DNA of 64,000 nucleotides from CAXTKD01 sp964244885 (GCA_964244885.1 CAXTKD010000001.1:186001-250000), one strand, 5' to 3'; shown: positions 7,363-16,132, counted from the stretch's first letter. A program made the numbers and translations. The notes: generated by a model not told the origin, from the letters alone.

Positions 7363-7845
7363 TTATTCTCCTTCGGCGCGGGGCGCACGGTCGCCGAAGC
7401 CACCCTCGCGCGGACCACGGTCGCCATAATTGTCACGCGGGGCGCGCTCGGGGCGGAAGCCGCCGCCGCCACGCCCGCCACGATCGCCGCCACGGCCGCC
7501 GCGGTCGTCGCGCTCGCGGCTTTCGTTGCGGCGCATCATCGCCGACGGGCCTTCCTCGTGCGCATCGACGCGGATGACCTGCGAGCGGATCACGTCCTCG
7601 TTCAGGCCGACCTGGCGCTCAAGCTCCGCGACGGCCGGTGCCGGCGCGTCGATGTTGAGCAGCACATAGTGCGCCTTGCGGTTCTTCTTGATGCGGTAGG
7701 CGAGGTTGCGAAGACCCCAATATTCGTTCTTGGCGACCTTGCCGCCGTTGTCGGTGATGATCTTGGTGAATTCTTCGGTCAGCGTATCGACCTGGTTCTG
7801 GGCCAGGTCCTGGCGCGCCAGAAACACATGCTCGTAAAGCGGCAT
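7363..7845 (-). CDS. rpsF: 30S ribosomal protein S6 with Arg/Gly-rich C-terminal extension
   Basis: From the ATG at 7845 the protein starts MPLYEHVFLARQDL, the standard S6 N-terminus; AGGAG lies five bases upstream, so the in-frame GTG at 7849-7851 is unlikely. The S6 domain occupies about residues 1-95 (with YWGLRNLAYRIKKNRKAHYV). The remaining ~50 residues are an Arg/Gly/Asp-rich tail (GGRGGDRGGRGGGGF), longer and more RGG-like than in E. coli S6, which carries a glutamate tail. S6 pairs with S18, encoded just downstream. It is the first gene of the operon. Confidence 0.97.
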   Translation of the reverse strand: MPLYEHVFLARQDLAQNQVDTLTEEFTKIITDNGGKVAKNEYWGLRNLAYRIKKNRKAHYVLLNIDAPAPAVAELERQVGLNEDVIRSQVIRVDAHEEGPSAMMRRNESRERDDRGGRGGDRGGRGGGGFRPERAPRDNYGDRGPREGGFGDRAPRAEGE

Positions 7846-7904
7846 GTCCACTCCTCATGTTACCGATCGCTGACGACGGCCATTCCGTCGCCCCTCCGGC
7901 TTTC

Positions 7905-7944
7905 TTGGAAAACGGAAACGGCGGCGAGTCGAGACCCGCCGCCG
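7905..7944 (-). terminator. Intrinsic terminator after the TPR gene
   Basis: An eight-base-pair GC stem (7919-7926 with 7937-7944) with a ten-base loop is followed, on the minus strand, by TTTCCGTTTTCC. It lies about 50 bases past the stop of the minus-strand TPR gene and before rpsF, so it would insulate the ribosomal operon from readthrough. Confidence 0.65.
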
Positions 7945-7995
7945 GAACCGAGCGCGCCTATGCCGCAAAGGCGGCGAAGGCGCAAGTCTGTGGGC

Positions 7996-9111
7996 TTAGC
8001 CTCGCTTGGTCGAGGCGTAGAGGCTCCACATGTTGGCGATGTCGCGGACCTGGCTGCCGTCCGGGATGGCGCCAAAGCTCGCCTTCGCCGCCGCGGTCTG
8101 CCCGGCCTTGACCTGGGCGATGCCAAGCTGGAGCTTGTTCGCGTCGCTCGGCGGCGCCTTGGCGTAGGCGGCGGCGGCCTTGGCGTAGTCGCCCATGCCG
8201 AAATAGGTGTTGCCCGCCATCAGCTGCCCGGCGGGGGTCGGCGGCAGGCGGCCAAGCCCGGCCTGCGCCTCGGCGGCGCGCTGGCCCGCCGCCTCGATCA
8301 GCCGAGTCGTCATCGAATCGCTCGCGCCGATGGCGTTGGCGGCGCGTGCCTGGTCCAGCGCCGACTTGGCGACGCCGGGCTGCTGCGCGACGATCGCCAG
8401 CTTGGCGTATTCCTGGAAGTCGGCGGGCTGGCGGATATTGCCGGTCTGGCGCATCAGCTCGTAGAGCGCGAGCTTGGCCTCGCGCGACATCTGCGCGTTC
8501 TTCAAGTCGAGCAGCAGCGCGTTCCAGCGCGCCGGCGAGGGATCGACGCGAATCAGCTTCTCGGTGGTCGCGAGATAGGCCTTCTTGTCGCCCGACTTGT
8601 ACTGCGCGGCGGCGAGGTTCGACAGGAACTTCTCCTGCGCGCCATATTGCCTGATGAGCTGCTGGTAGGTTGCGGCGGCCTGCGAATATTTGCCGGTCTT
8701 GATGTACGACTGGGCGACGAGCGTGCCCATGTCGGGGCCGCCGGCGCGCTTCGCGGTGCTGATCGCCTTGTCGTACTGGCCGGCCTGATAATAAAGCGGC
8801 GCTAGCTGGCGCGGGCTGCCGCCCGTCGACTCGAGTTCCTGCGCGGCGCGGCCGTACTGGCGCGCGGCGGTGTAGGCGGCGGCCGCCATCTGCGAGACCT
8901 TGGCCTTTTCGGCCGGGGTCCGCGCGGCGTTGCGCGCGATATTGACCTGCGTCAGCGCCGCGGCGGTGTTGCGGGCGCGGAGCGCCGCGCCGGCCGCCTG
9001 GAGCGGCTTGCCGACGGCGGGCGCGAGCGCCTGCGCGGTGGCGGGAGCGGGCATCATGATGGCGAGCGCGCCAAGCGCGGCAGCGGCCTTCAATCCGGAA
9101 ACCAACGTCAT
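7996..9111 (-). CDS. Exported tetratricopeptide-repeat protein of unknown function
   Basis: From the ATG at 9111 the protein has 371 residues. GAAGGA lies upstream, and a signal peptide spans about residues 1-27, ending near PATAQA. The rest is helical repeats of TPR type, for example YAAARQYGRAAQEL-like units, YYQAGQYDKAISTAKRA, SYIKTGKYSQAAATYQQL and NTYFGMGDYAKAAAAYAKA. No catalytic motif is visible. TPR proteins of this kind scaffold periplasmic or outer-membrane complexes, but no partner can be named. The open frame continues far upstream, antisense to fabD, with no meaning. Confidence 0.75.
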   Translation of the reverse strand: MTLVSGLKAAAALGALAIMMPAPATAQALAPAVGKPLQAAGAALRARNTAAALTQVNIARNAARTPAEKAKVSQMAAAAYTAARQYGRAAQELESTGGSPRQLAPLYYQAGQYDKAISTAKRAGGPDMGTLVAQSYIKTGKYSQAAATYQQLIRQYGAQEKFLSNLAAAQYKSGDKKAYLATTEKLIRVDPSPARWNALLLDLKNAQMSREAKLALYELMRQTGNIRQPADFQEYAKLAIVAQQPGVAKSALDQARAANAIGASDSMTTRLIEAAGQRAAEAQAGLGRLPPTPAGQLMAGNTYFGMGDYAKAAAAYAKAPPSDANKLQLGIAQVKAGQTAAAKASFGAIPDGSQVRDIANMWSLYASTKRG

Positions 9112-9369
9112 TCTCGATCCTTCTTCGCTAGTCGCGCTGAAATTCTGGACGCTCGACACCAAGCAACGTTCCAGTCCCCAAGACAGGTGACCCGTCTTAG
9201 CGACGAAATGCTGGCCGGCCGATGAACGCCCCGCGCGGAGATTTCCACCTCCACGCTTGTATACTTTAGCCGAATGCGCTCCTCGCGCAAATCGCCTTTT
9301 GGCGGCGGCTTGCACCGTCGCCGGGCGACGCCTAGGTGCGACGCCAAACAGGCTTCGGGGAGACGCCAT
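9112..9369. promoter_or_regulatory. Divergent intergenic region between the TPR gene and fabD
   Basis: This 258-base spacer separates the minus-strand TPR gene from the plus-strand fabD, so promoters for both should lie here. A TATACT hexamer at 9260-9265 could be the -10 box for fabD, but no convincing -35 box is at the right distance. GGGGAG at about 9357-9362 is the probable fabD ribosome-binding site. Confidence 0.4.
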
Positions 9370-10308
9370 TTGAGCCGCGCATTCATCTTTCCGGGGCAGG
9401 GCAGCCAGGCCGTCGGCATGGGCCGGGCGCTCGCCGAGGCCAGCCTCGCCGCCCGCGAGGTCTTCCAGGAAGTCGACGAGGCGCTGGGCCAGTCGCTGTC
9501 GCGGATGATGTTCGAAGGACCCGAGGACGCGCTGACGCTCACCGAGAACGCCCAGCCGGCGATCATGGCGAACGCCATCGCGACGCTCCGGGTGCTGGAG
9601 CGCGAGTGCGGGGTGACGCTCGCGGAGAAGGCGGCCTATGTCGCGGGCCACAGCCTCGGCGAGTACAGCGCGCTGTGCGCCGCCGGCAGCCTGACGCTCG
9701 CCGACACCGCGCGGCTGCTGCGGTTGCGTGGGCAGGCGATGCAGGCGGCGGTGCCGGTCGGCAAGGGCGCGATGGCGGCGCTGCTCGGCCTCGACCTCGA
9801 AGCGGCGCAGGCCGCCGCCGCCGAGGGCGCTGAGGGTGAGGTCTGCGCCGCCGCCAACGACAACGCGCCGGGTCAGGTCGTCATCTCGGGGCACAAGGCC
9901 GCGGTCGAGCGCGCCATCGAGATCGCCAAGGCGAAGGGCGCCAAGCGCGGCATCCTGCTGCCGGTCTCCGCGCCCTTCCACTGCTCGCTGATGGCGCCCG
10001 CAGCAGAGGCAATGGCCAAGGCGCTTGGCGAGGCGGCGATCCGGGCGCCGTTCGTGCCGGTCGTCGCCAACGTCACCGCCGCGCCGGTGACGGCGCCCGA
10101 CGACATCCGCCGGCTGCTCGTCGAGCAAGTCACCGGCCTGGTCCGCTGGCGCGAGAGCGTCTCGGCGATGGTCGCCCTCGGCGTCGACAGCTTCGTCGAG
10201 TTCGGCGGCAAGGTCCTCGGCCCGATGGTCAAGCGCATCGAGCCTGATGCCGCCAACACCAGCCTGATCGCGATGGCCGAGATCGAGGCCTTCGCGGCCA
10301 GCCTTTAG
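9370..10308 (+). CDS. fabD: Malonyl-CoA:ACP S-malonyltransferase
   Basis: FabD moves malonate from CoA to ACP in fatty-acid synthesis. From a TTG at 9370 the protein has 312 residues and starts (M)SRAFIFPGQGSQAVGMG, the expected N-terminus; GGGGAG lies about eight bases upstream. The nucleophile motif GHSLGEYSALCAAG places the catalytic serine at residue 95, and the conserved histidine is in SAPFHCSLM. An in-frame ATG at 9274 would add an unlikely Arg-rich leader. It is followed by fabG, acpP, fabF and mltG on the same strand. Confidence 0.96.
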   Translation: MSRAFIFPGQGSQAVGMGRALAEASLAAREVFQEVDEALGQSLSRMMFEGPEDALTLTENAQPAIMANAIATLRVLERECGVTLAEKAAYVAGHSLGEYSALCAAGSLTLADTARLLRLRGQAMQAAVPVGKGAMAALLGLDLEAAQAAAAEGAEGEVCAAANDNAPGQVVISGHKAAVERAIEIAKAKGAKRGILLPVSAPFHCSLMAPAAEAMAKALGEAAIRAPFVPVVANVTAAPVTAPDDIRRLLVEQVTGLVRWRESVSAMVALGVDSFVEFGGKVLGPMVKRIEPDAANTSLIAMAEIEAFAASL

Positions 10309-10319
10309 GAGACTTCACG

Positions 10320-11057
10320 ATGTTCGACCTGACCGGGATGAAGGTGCTCGTCACTGGCGCCAGCGGCGGCATCGGCTCGGCGGTCGCCCGGGCGCTTGCC
10401 GCGCAAGGCGCGCGCGTTGCGCTGTCCGGCACCCGCGAGGACGCGCTGGCGGCGGTCGCGGCGGAGATCGGGGGCGGGGCGCTGCCGCTCGCCTGCGACC
10501 TCTCCGATGGCGCGGCGGTCGACGCGCTGGTTCCGCGCGCGGTCGAGGCGCTGGGCGGTCTCGACATCCTCGTCAACAACGCCGGCGTCACCCGCGACAA
10601 CCTCGCGCTACGCATGAAGGACGAGGAATGGGACCTGGTGCTCCGGGTCAACCTTGAGGCCGCGTTCCGGCTGTGCCGGGCGGCGCTCAAGCCGATGATG
10701 AAGGCGCGCTTCGGGCGTATCGTATCGATCACCTCGGTCGTCGGCGTGACGGGCAATCCTGGACAGGCAAACTACGCCGCGTCGAAGGCGGGGCTGATCG
10801 GCATGTCGAAGGCGCTGGCGCAGGAGGTCGCGTCGCGGAACGTCACGGTGAACTGCGTCGCGCCGGGCTTCATCGCCTCGGCGATGACCGACGCGCTGCC
10901 CGACGCGCAGAAGGAGGCGCTCAATGGGCGCATTCCGGCGGGGCGGATGGGGACGGGAGACGAGATCGCCGCGGGCGTCGTCTACCTCGCATCGCGCGAG
11001 GCGAGTTACGTCACGGGGCAGACGCTGCACGTCAACGGCGGCATGGCGATGATCTAG
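10320..11057 (+). CDS. fabG: 3-oxoacyl-[ACP] reductase
   Basis: This 245-residue short-chain dehydrogenase has the NADPH-binding glycine motif TGASGGIG (residues 12-19) and the NNAG block (86-89). The catalytic set is N111, S139, Y152 and K156 in NYAASKAG. FabG reduces 3-oxoacyl-ACP in elongation. Context between fabD and acpP makes FabG more likely than another SDR. The ATG follows fabD by 11 bases with GGAG upstream, so the two are cotranscribed. Confidence 0.97.
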   Translation: MFDLTGMKVLVTGASGGIGSAVARALAAQGARVALSGTREDALAAVAAEIGGGALPLACDLSDGAAVDALVPRAVEALGGLDILVNNAGVTRDNLALRMKDEEWDLVLRVNLEAAFRLCRAALKPMMKARFGRIVSITSVVGVTGNPGQANYAASKAGLIGMSKALAQEVASRNVTVNCVAPGFIASAMTDALPDAQKEALNGRIPAGRMGTGDEIAAGVVYLASREASYVTGQTLHVNGGMAMI

Positions 11058-11154
11058 CAATGCGGGCCAAGGCACCATCCGGGCTTGCCAGCGTTATGCC
11101 ACCGGATTAGTGCCTCAAGCCAACCACTACGGACCCAGAACGAAGGGGATGATA

Positions 11155-11391
11155 ATGAGCGACGTCGCGGAGCGCGTTAAGAAGATCGTTGTGGAGCATC
11201 TGGGCGTCGAGGCCGACAAGGTCACCGAGGACGCGAGCTTCATCGACGATCTCGGCGCCGACAGCCTCGACACCGTCGAGCTGGTCATGGCGTTCGAGGA
11301 AGAATTCGGAGTCGAGATTCCCGACGACGCCGCCGAGAAGATCCTGACCGTCAAGGACGCGATCACCTACATCCAGGCCAACGCCGCCTGA
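11155..11391 (+). CDS. acpP: Acyl carrier protein
   Basis: The protein has 78 residues from MSDVAERVKKIVVEHLG and includes the phosphopantetheine attachment site DLGADSLDTVELVM, where the serine carries the prosthetic group. The size and acidity are typical of AcpP. An upstream in-frame ATG (11110) would add a non-conserved leader; the start at 11155 is preceded by AAGGGGATG-type purine-rich sequence. The gene is separated from fabF by a strong terminator, which fits the higher expression usually seen for ACP. Confidence 0.98.
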   Translation: MSDVAERVKKIVVEHLGVEADKVTEDASFIDDLGADSLDTVELVMAFEEEFGVEIPDDAAEKILTVKDAITYIQANAA

Positions 11392-11428
11392 GCCTGAGGC
11401 GTTGCGGGTAATCGGGCGATCATGCGGA

Positions 11429-11459
11429 CGGCTCTCCGGGACGACTGGGGAGCCGTTTT
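11429..11459 (+). terminator. Intrinsic terminator between acpP and fabF
   Basis: A nine-base stem with one G-T pair (11429-11437 with 11447-11455) and a nine-base loop is followed by TTTT. It ends about 20 bases before fabF, so it would allow acpP to be expressed above fabF with partial readthrough. Confidence 0.8.
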
Positions 11460-11478
11460 GCTTTCGAGGGAGTGAGCG

Positions 11479-12747
11479 ATGCGCCGCGTAGTCGTGACGG
11501 GCCTTGGACTGGTGACGCCGCTCGGCGGCGACGTCGACACGACCTGGGCGAACATCCTCGCCGGCAAGTCGGGCGCCGGCCGCCTGACTCGCTTCGACGC
11601 CTCCAGCGACGACTATGTCTGCAAGATCGCCTGCGAGGTGAAATGGGGCGACGGCTCGGGCCTGACCTGGGACCCCGGCAAGCGCGTTGACCACAAGGTC
11701 CAGCGCCAGGTCGACCCGTTCATCCAGTTCGGCATCGACGCCGCCGGGCAAGCCATTGAAGATGCCGGCCTCACCGACCTGACCGAGGAGGAGAGCTTCC
11801 GCTTCGGCGTGTCGATCGGCTCGGGCATCGGCGGCCTGCCGGGGATCGAGAAGGAATCGATCGTCCTCCACGAGAAGGGGCCGCGCCGCGTCTCCCCGCA
11901 CTTCGTTCATGGCCGGCTGATCAACCTCGTCTCGGGCCAGGTGTCGATCAAATACGGGCTGCGCGGACCGAACCACGCGGTGGTGACGGCCTGCTCGACC
12001 GGCGCGCACTCGATTGGCGACGCGGCGCGGATGATCGCATTGGACGACGCCGAGATGATGCTGGCGGGCGGCGCCGAGAGCGCCATCTGCCCGCTCGGCA
12101 TCGCCGGCTTCGCGCAGGCGCGCGCGCTATCCACCGCGTTCAACGACCAGCCCGAGCGCGCCAGCCGCCCCTACGACCGCGACCGCGACGGCTTCGTCAT
12201 GGGCGAGGGCGCTGGCGTCGTCTGCCTCGAGGAATATGAGCACGCCAAGAAGCGCGGCGCGAAGATCTACGGCGAGATCGTCGGTTACGGACTGACCGGC
12301 GACGCCTACCACGTCACCGCCCCGCACGAGAGCGGGCAGGGCGGCTTCCGCGCCATGCAAAACGCGCTGAAGCGCGCGGGTTTCGCGCCGTCGGACATCG
12401 ACTACATCAACGCCCACGGCACCTCGACGCCTTTGGGCGACGAGATCGAGCTGGGCGCGGTCCGCCGCCTGTTCGGCAGCGCGATGGACAATGTCTCGAT
12501 GTCGTCGACCAAGTCGGCGATCGGCCACCTGCTCGGCGGCGCCGGCGCGGTCGAGGCGATCTTCTGCCTGCTCGCGATGCGCGACCAGATCGCGCCGCCG
12601 ACGATCAACCTCGAGAATCCGTCGGACGGCTGCCAGGGCGTCGACCTCGTCCCCAATGTCGCCAAGGAGCGCAAGATCCGCGCGGTGCTGAACAACAGCT
12701 TCGGCTTCGGCGGCACGAATGCCTCGCTGGCGATGACGATGCCGTGA
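11479..12747 (+). CDS. fabF: Beta-ketoacyl-ACP synthase II
   Basis: This 422-residue condensing enzyme starts MRRVVVTGLGLVTPLG. The thiolase-fold triad is visible: C172 in TACSTGAHSIG, H313 in NAHGTSTPLGD and H350 in SAIGHLLGGAG. Together these indicate KAS II (Cys-His-His) rather than KAS III. It elongates acyl-ACP with malonyl-ACP. The position directly after acpP and before mltG is the usual arrangement. A family A palindrome follows its stop codon. Confidence 0.97.
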   Translation: MRRVVVTGLGLVTPLGGDVDTTWANILAGKSGAGRLTRFDASSDDYVCKIACEVKWGDGSGLTWDPGKRVDHKVQRQVDPFIQFGIDAAGQAIEDAGLTDLTEEESFRFGVSIGSGIGGLPGIEKESIVLHEKGPRRVSPHFVHGRLINLVSGQVSIKYGLRGPNHAVVTACSTGAHSIGDAARMIALDDAEMMLAGGAESAICPLGIAGFAQARALSTAFNDQPERASRPYDRDRDGFVMGEGAGVVCLEEYEHAKKRGAKIYGEIVGYGLTGDAYHVTAPHESGQGGFRAMQNALKRAGFAPSDIDYINAHGTSTPLGDEIELGAVRRLFGSAMDNVSMSSTKSAIGHLLGGAGAVEAIFCLLAMRDQIAPPTINLENPSDGCQGVDLVPNVAKERKIRAVLNNSFGFGGTNASLAMTMP

Positions 12748-12770
12748 GGGCCGGCGAGGATCATCTCTGA

Positions 12771-12856
12771 TTCCGTTCGTGGTGAGCTTGTCGAACCACG
12801 TGGCGCGCTCGGAGTCGGAGCGACTACATCCTTCGACAAGCTCAGGACGAACGGGA
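12771..12856. repeat. REP-like palindrome (family A) between fabF and mltG
   Basis: It begins TTCCGTTCGTGGTGAGCTTG and ends with the arm CTTCGACAAGCTCAGGACGA plus ACGG. The arms are related to the element inside the DUF429-like gene at 3264, but the left arm has GTGGTGAGC in place of GTCCTGAGC, so pairing is imperfect. It ends about 25 bases before the mltG start. Confidence 0.85.
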
Positions 12857-12880
12857 ACTTGGGTAGGGGCATGAGGGTGA

Positions 12881-13873
12881 ATGTCGGCTAGGTCCAAGAG
12901 GCGCAACACCGCAGCGGTCGCCGCTATCTTCCTGACGGCGCTGGTGCTCGCTGCGATCGGCGGCGCATTATTCGCCTGGTTCGGCCCCGGGCCGCGCACG
13001 ACCGACTCGACAATCGTCATCGGGCGCGGCGCGTCGATCGGGACCGCGGCGCGGACGCTGGAGAAGGCGGGCATCATCCGCAGCGGCCGCGTCTTCCGCT
13101 ATGGCGCGCGCATCTTCTCGACCGGCAAGCCGATCCGCTTCGGCGAATATTTCATCCCCGGCGGGGCGAGCGCCTCGGACATTCTGCGCACGCTTGAGCA
13201 GGGCGATGTCCTCCGCCGCCTGGTAACGGTGCCCGAGGGCATGCCGTCGGTGCTGGTGCGCGACAAGCTGATGGCCGAGCCGCTGCTGACCGGCACCGTC
13301 GCGGTGCCGCCCGAGGGCTCGGTGCTGCCGGACAGCTACAGCTTCGAGCGCGGCGAGAGCCGGCAGACGGTGCTGAACCGCATGCAGGCCGCGATGAAGA
13401 CCGCGCTCGCGGCGGCGTGGAAGAAGCGGAAACCCTCGGCAGTTGTGAAGACCCCCGCGGACGCGATCAACCTCGCCGCGATCGTCGAGAAGGAAACCGG
13501 CAAGGCCTCGGAGCGCCGCATGGTCGCCGGCGTCTACTCCAACCGGCTTCGCATCGGCATGAAGCTCGATGCCGACCCCACCGTTATCTACCCGATCACG
13601 AAGGGCAAGCCGCTCGGCCGCCGCATCAAGATGTCCGAGCTCCACCGCGACACGGGCTACAACACTTACCTGAAGCCCGGCCTCCCCAAGGGCCCGATCG
13701 CCAACCCCGGCCGCGCCAGCCTCGCCGCAGTCCTCGACCCCGCGCCGACCAAGGCGCTCTACTTCGTCGCGGATGGCAGCGGCGGCCATGTGTTCGCGGA
13801 CACGCTGGCCGCGCATAACGCCAACGTCGCGAAATGGCGGGCGATCCGGCGCGCGCGGGGGGAGATCAAGTAA
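12881..13873 (+). CDS. mltG: Endolytic murein transglycosylase MltG
   Basis: The protein has 330 residues: a short cytoplasmic start, one membrane segment (about residues 12-33) and a periplasmic YceG domain. The catalytic glutamate is E203 in LAAIVEKETG, followed by the conserved VYSNRLRIGMKLDADPTV and YNTYLKPGLPKGPI blocks. MltG cleaves nascent peptidoglycan and helps end glycan strands. The fabF-mltG order is conserved in many proteobacteria. The ATG is preceded by GAGGG at short spacing. Confidence 0.96.
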   Translation: MSARSKRRNTAAVAAIFLTALVLAAIGGALFAWFGPGPRTTDSTIVIGRGASIGTAARTLEKAGIIRSGRVFRYGARIFSTGKPIRFGEYFIPGGASASDILRTLEQGDVLRRLVTVPEGMPSVLVRDKLMAEPLLTGTVAVPPEGSVLPDSYSFERGESRQTVLNRMQAAMKTALAAAWKKRKPSAVVKTPADAINLAAIVEKETGKASERRMVAGVYSNRLRIGMKLDADPTVIYPITKGKPLGRRIKMSELHRDTGYNTYLKPGLPKGPIANPGRASLAAVLDPAPTKALYFVADGSGGHVFADTLAAHNANVAKWRAIRRARGEIK

Positions 13874-13906
13874 GGCGATGAGATCCGCTGTGGATGGGGA
13901 ATAGGA

Positions 13907-14836
13907 ATGCACCGGCTCTGGGGGATGGCCGCACTGTTGGCCGCGAGTTGCGTTTCGACGCCACAGGTTCCGTCGGCCCGCGAGGAGCAGGTGCTCGACG
14001 TGCCGGGATATGCGGACTTTCTGGTAGTCGACGGGCCAGCCGTCTGGGCGACAAACAAGGGGCGCGTCGAACGCTGGTCGAGGCAAGGGAAGCTCGCAGA
14101 GGTCATCATGTCCAAGCCCTGCGGCGCAATGGCCGTGATGTCCGGCTCTCTATGGGTCGCAGACTGTAGTGATCGCACGCTCAACAGGATCGACATTCGA
14201 AAGGCGCGGACGATTGCGGCTATCCCGACGGGCATCGCCAATCCAGATGGTGAGCTGAATGTCGTGGCGGGCGCGGGATCGATATGGGTTCCAAGCGATG
14301 CCAACGGAATGATCGCGCGCATAGACCCGGCTAGCGACAGGGTCGTGGCTTCGGTTCGCGTCGATCCGGGCACTTTCTATCTCGCCTTTGGGTTCGGGTC
14401 GCTTTGGGCGGTCAGCAGCACGCATCAATCCCTTCAGCGGATCGATCCCGGAACCAATTCCGTGACCAACACGATCGCGCTGGGCAGGCAGCCCGGCTTT
14501 CTCGTCGCAGGCGAGGGTGCGGTTTGGGTTCAGGAGCAGGGTGACGGCACGGTCGCACGCGTCGATGCGCGCACCGGGACGGTTTCCGGCCGCGTGAAGG
14601 TCGGGGACAAGCTGATCTATGGAGACATCGACGTTGGAGGCGGCAGGGTCTGGCTCCGCACGACAGGGGATCAGACCTTCGTTGTGATCGACCCGAAGTC
14701 GATGGAAATCCTGGCGCGCGTAGGCAAAGCCGTCGGCAGCGGCGCATTGCGCTACACGGCCGCTGGTCTATGGACGACGGCGCATGACATGCACACGTTG
14801 TCGTGGTGGGGCGCCGGGGCGAAGACCCGACCCTAG
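13907..14836 (+). CDS. Beta-propeller lipoprotein (YncE/Vgb-like repeats)
   Basis: This 309-residue protein has a lipoprotein signal peptide whose lipobox LLAASC places the acylated cysteine at residue 15. The body consists of repeating blades such as GSLWVADCSDRTLNRID, GSIWVPSDANGMIARID, GSLWAVSSTHQSLQRID and GAVWVQEQGDGTVARVD. This spacing is typical of YncE or virginiamycin B lyase-like beta-propellers. The lyase catalytic residues cannot be confirmed by eye and the ligand is unknown. It follows mltG by 33 bases on the same strand. Its base composition is a little less GC-rich than its neighbours. Confidence 0.7.
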   Translation: MHRLWGMAALLAASCVSTPQVPSAREEQVLDVPGYADFLVVDGPAVWATNKGRVERWSRQGKLAEVIMSKPCGAMAVMSGSLWVADCSDRTLNRIDIRKARTIAAIPTGIANPDGELNVVAGAGSIWVPSDANGMIARIDPASDRVVASVRVDPGTFYLAFGFGSLWAVSSTHQSLQRIDPGTNSVTNTIALGRQPGFLVAGEGAVWVQEQGDGTVARVDARTGTVSGRVKVGDKLIYGDIDVGGGRVWLRTTGDQTFVVIDPKSMEILARVGKAVGSGALRYTAAGLWTTAHDMHTLSWWGAGAKTRP

Positions 14837-14880
14837 GCCGCTACGTTGTTTATTGTTCGCTACCGACCTGAAAGTGGGCG

Positions 14881-15786
14881 TTACCCCAGCCGCCTTACCG
14901 CTGCGATCGGCTGGTCGTAGTTCGGCTTCAGCCGGGCGACGACGTCGGCGACCGGCTCCGCCACCGTGCTCATCCAGAACGCATTAGCGTGGAGCAGGTC
15001 CGTATCGCTCGCCATGATTCCCACGTGGCCGGGGAAGAAGACCAGATCGCCTCGCATCGCTTGCGCCGGGTCGACCGCCACACCGAGCGTCTCGCGCTGC
15101 TGGTCGCTGTCGCGCGGCGCGGGATGGCCGCAGGCGGTAAGGACGGTTTGGACCAGGCCGGAGCAGTCGATGCCGGCGCGGGTGCGGCCGCCCCAGAGAT
15201 AGGGCGTGCCGAGGAACTGCTGGGCGAGCACGACCCAGTCGGCCGGCTCGGGGGTGAGCGGACCGGCGTGGCGCTTGTGGAGGAAGCCGCCGCCTTTCAG
15301 CGCCAGGAAGCGCTCGTCCGCCTCGTCGGCGGCGATTTCGGCGCCCAAGGGGAGGGTGGCGCGGAGGGGAGTCTTGATGTCGGGCGCGGCGAAGACGAGG
15401 CCGAGCGGCGCGGTCACGCGATGCGTCGCGGCGGGCGCTTCGCCGAGAGCGGAGGCGGGGATATAGCCGACGTAGCGGTCGTGGCAAGCGTAGCCCCAGC
15501 ACCAGCCGGCGCGGCGCTCGACGATCGCGAAACTCTCGCCGAACAGCAGCTCGCTGGTCGCGGTCGCGTCCGCGTCGGGCCGGCCGCGCATCGCGACCTG
15601 CGGCAGCACGCAGCGTTCCAGGACGGGCTCGGCATAGTGGCTCACCACCACCGTCCCCGCCAGCGCCACGTCGGCGAGGTCGGCACGGAAGGCGTGGACG
15701 CGCGGGTCGGGAACGACGCTCGGTCCCGAAAGGCGAACCAGCCTAATGGGTGACGCGGTGCTCGGCCTTGCGGGCTGAAGGCTCAT
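14881..15786 (-). CDS. NlpC/P60 family cell-wall peptidase with SH3-like domains
   Basis: This 301-residue protein has two bacterial SH3-like segments (about residues 45-115 and 125-175, the first with WCWGYACHDRYVGYIP). A C-terminal NlpC/P60 domain follows, with C208 in AGIDCSGLVQ, H254 in FFPGHVGIM and H266 in LLHAN as the catalytic triad. These enzymes cut peptidoglycan stem peptides. No clear signal peptide is seen, so export or cytoplasmic recycling is undecided. The ATG has CGGAG upstream and overlaps the marR stop by 44 bases, so the two genes are coupled. Confidence 0.88.
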   Translation of the reverse strand: MSLQPARPSTASPIRLVRLSGPSVVPDPRVHAFRADLADVALAGTVVVSHYAEPVLERCVLPQVAMRGRPDADATATSELLFGESFAIVERRAGWCWGYACHDRYVGYIPASALGEAPAATHRVTAPLGLVFAAPDIKTPLRATLPLGAEIAADEADERFLALKGGGFLHKRHAGPLTPEPADWVVLAQQFLGTPYLWGGRTRAGIDCSGLVQTVLTACGHPAPRDSDQQRETLGVAVDPAQAMRGDLVFFPGHVGIMASDTDLLHANAFWMSTVAEPVADVVARLKPNYDQPIAAVRRLG

Positions 15787-16132
15787 TCGACTCCGTGCGC
15801 TCGACGAGTCCCGCGAACTCCTCGAGGAAGGCGGTGCCGGCGGGCGTGCGCTCCACGAAGATGTTGCGAAGGTCGCTCTCGTCCTTCTGGCGCCGTAGAT
15901 AGCCGAGCGCGCCGAGCGTGTTCAAGGCGCGCGTCACCACCGGCTTCGAAACCTTGAGCCGTCCGGCGAGGCCGCGCACGGTGTGCGGGCCTTCGCTCAG
16001 GTAGACCAGCATGAGCAGCGCCATCTGGCGGTTGGTGAGGTCGGGCCGCGCGGATTGAACGTAGCCGATAAGCGTCGCCATCCAGTCGCCCAAGACATCG
16101 AGCGTTCGTCCGCTTCTCAGAATGTCCGCCAT
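15743..16132 (-). CDS. MarR-family transcriptional regulator
   Basis: This 129-residue protein has a winged-helix domain. LTNRQMALLMLVYLSEGPHT is followed by the recognition helix region LAGRLKVSKPVVTRALNTLG and the wing with QKDESDLRNIFVERTPAG. The effector and operator are unknown. It is directly upstream of and overlaps the NlpC/P60 gene, so it probably regulates its own operon and cell-wall functions. No obvious palindromic operator was identified in the 108 bases before it. Confidence 0.85.
   Translation of the reverse strand: MADILRSGRTLDVLGDWMATLIGYVQSARPDLTNRQMALLMLVYLSEGPHTVRGLAGRLKVSKPVVTRALNTLGALGYLRRQKDESDLRNIFVERTPAGTAFLEEFAGLVERTESNEPSARKAEHRVTH

Noticed and set aside
9274..9369. 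Upstream ATG extension of fabD
   Set aside because: The extra 32 residues are Arg/Lys-rich and not FabD-like; the TTG at 9370 has a better ribosome-binding site and gives the conserved N-terminus.
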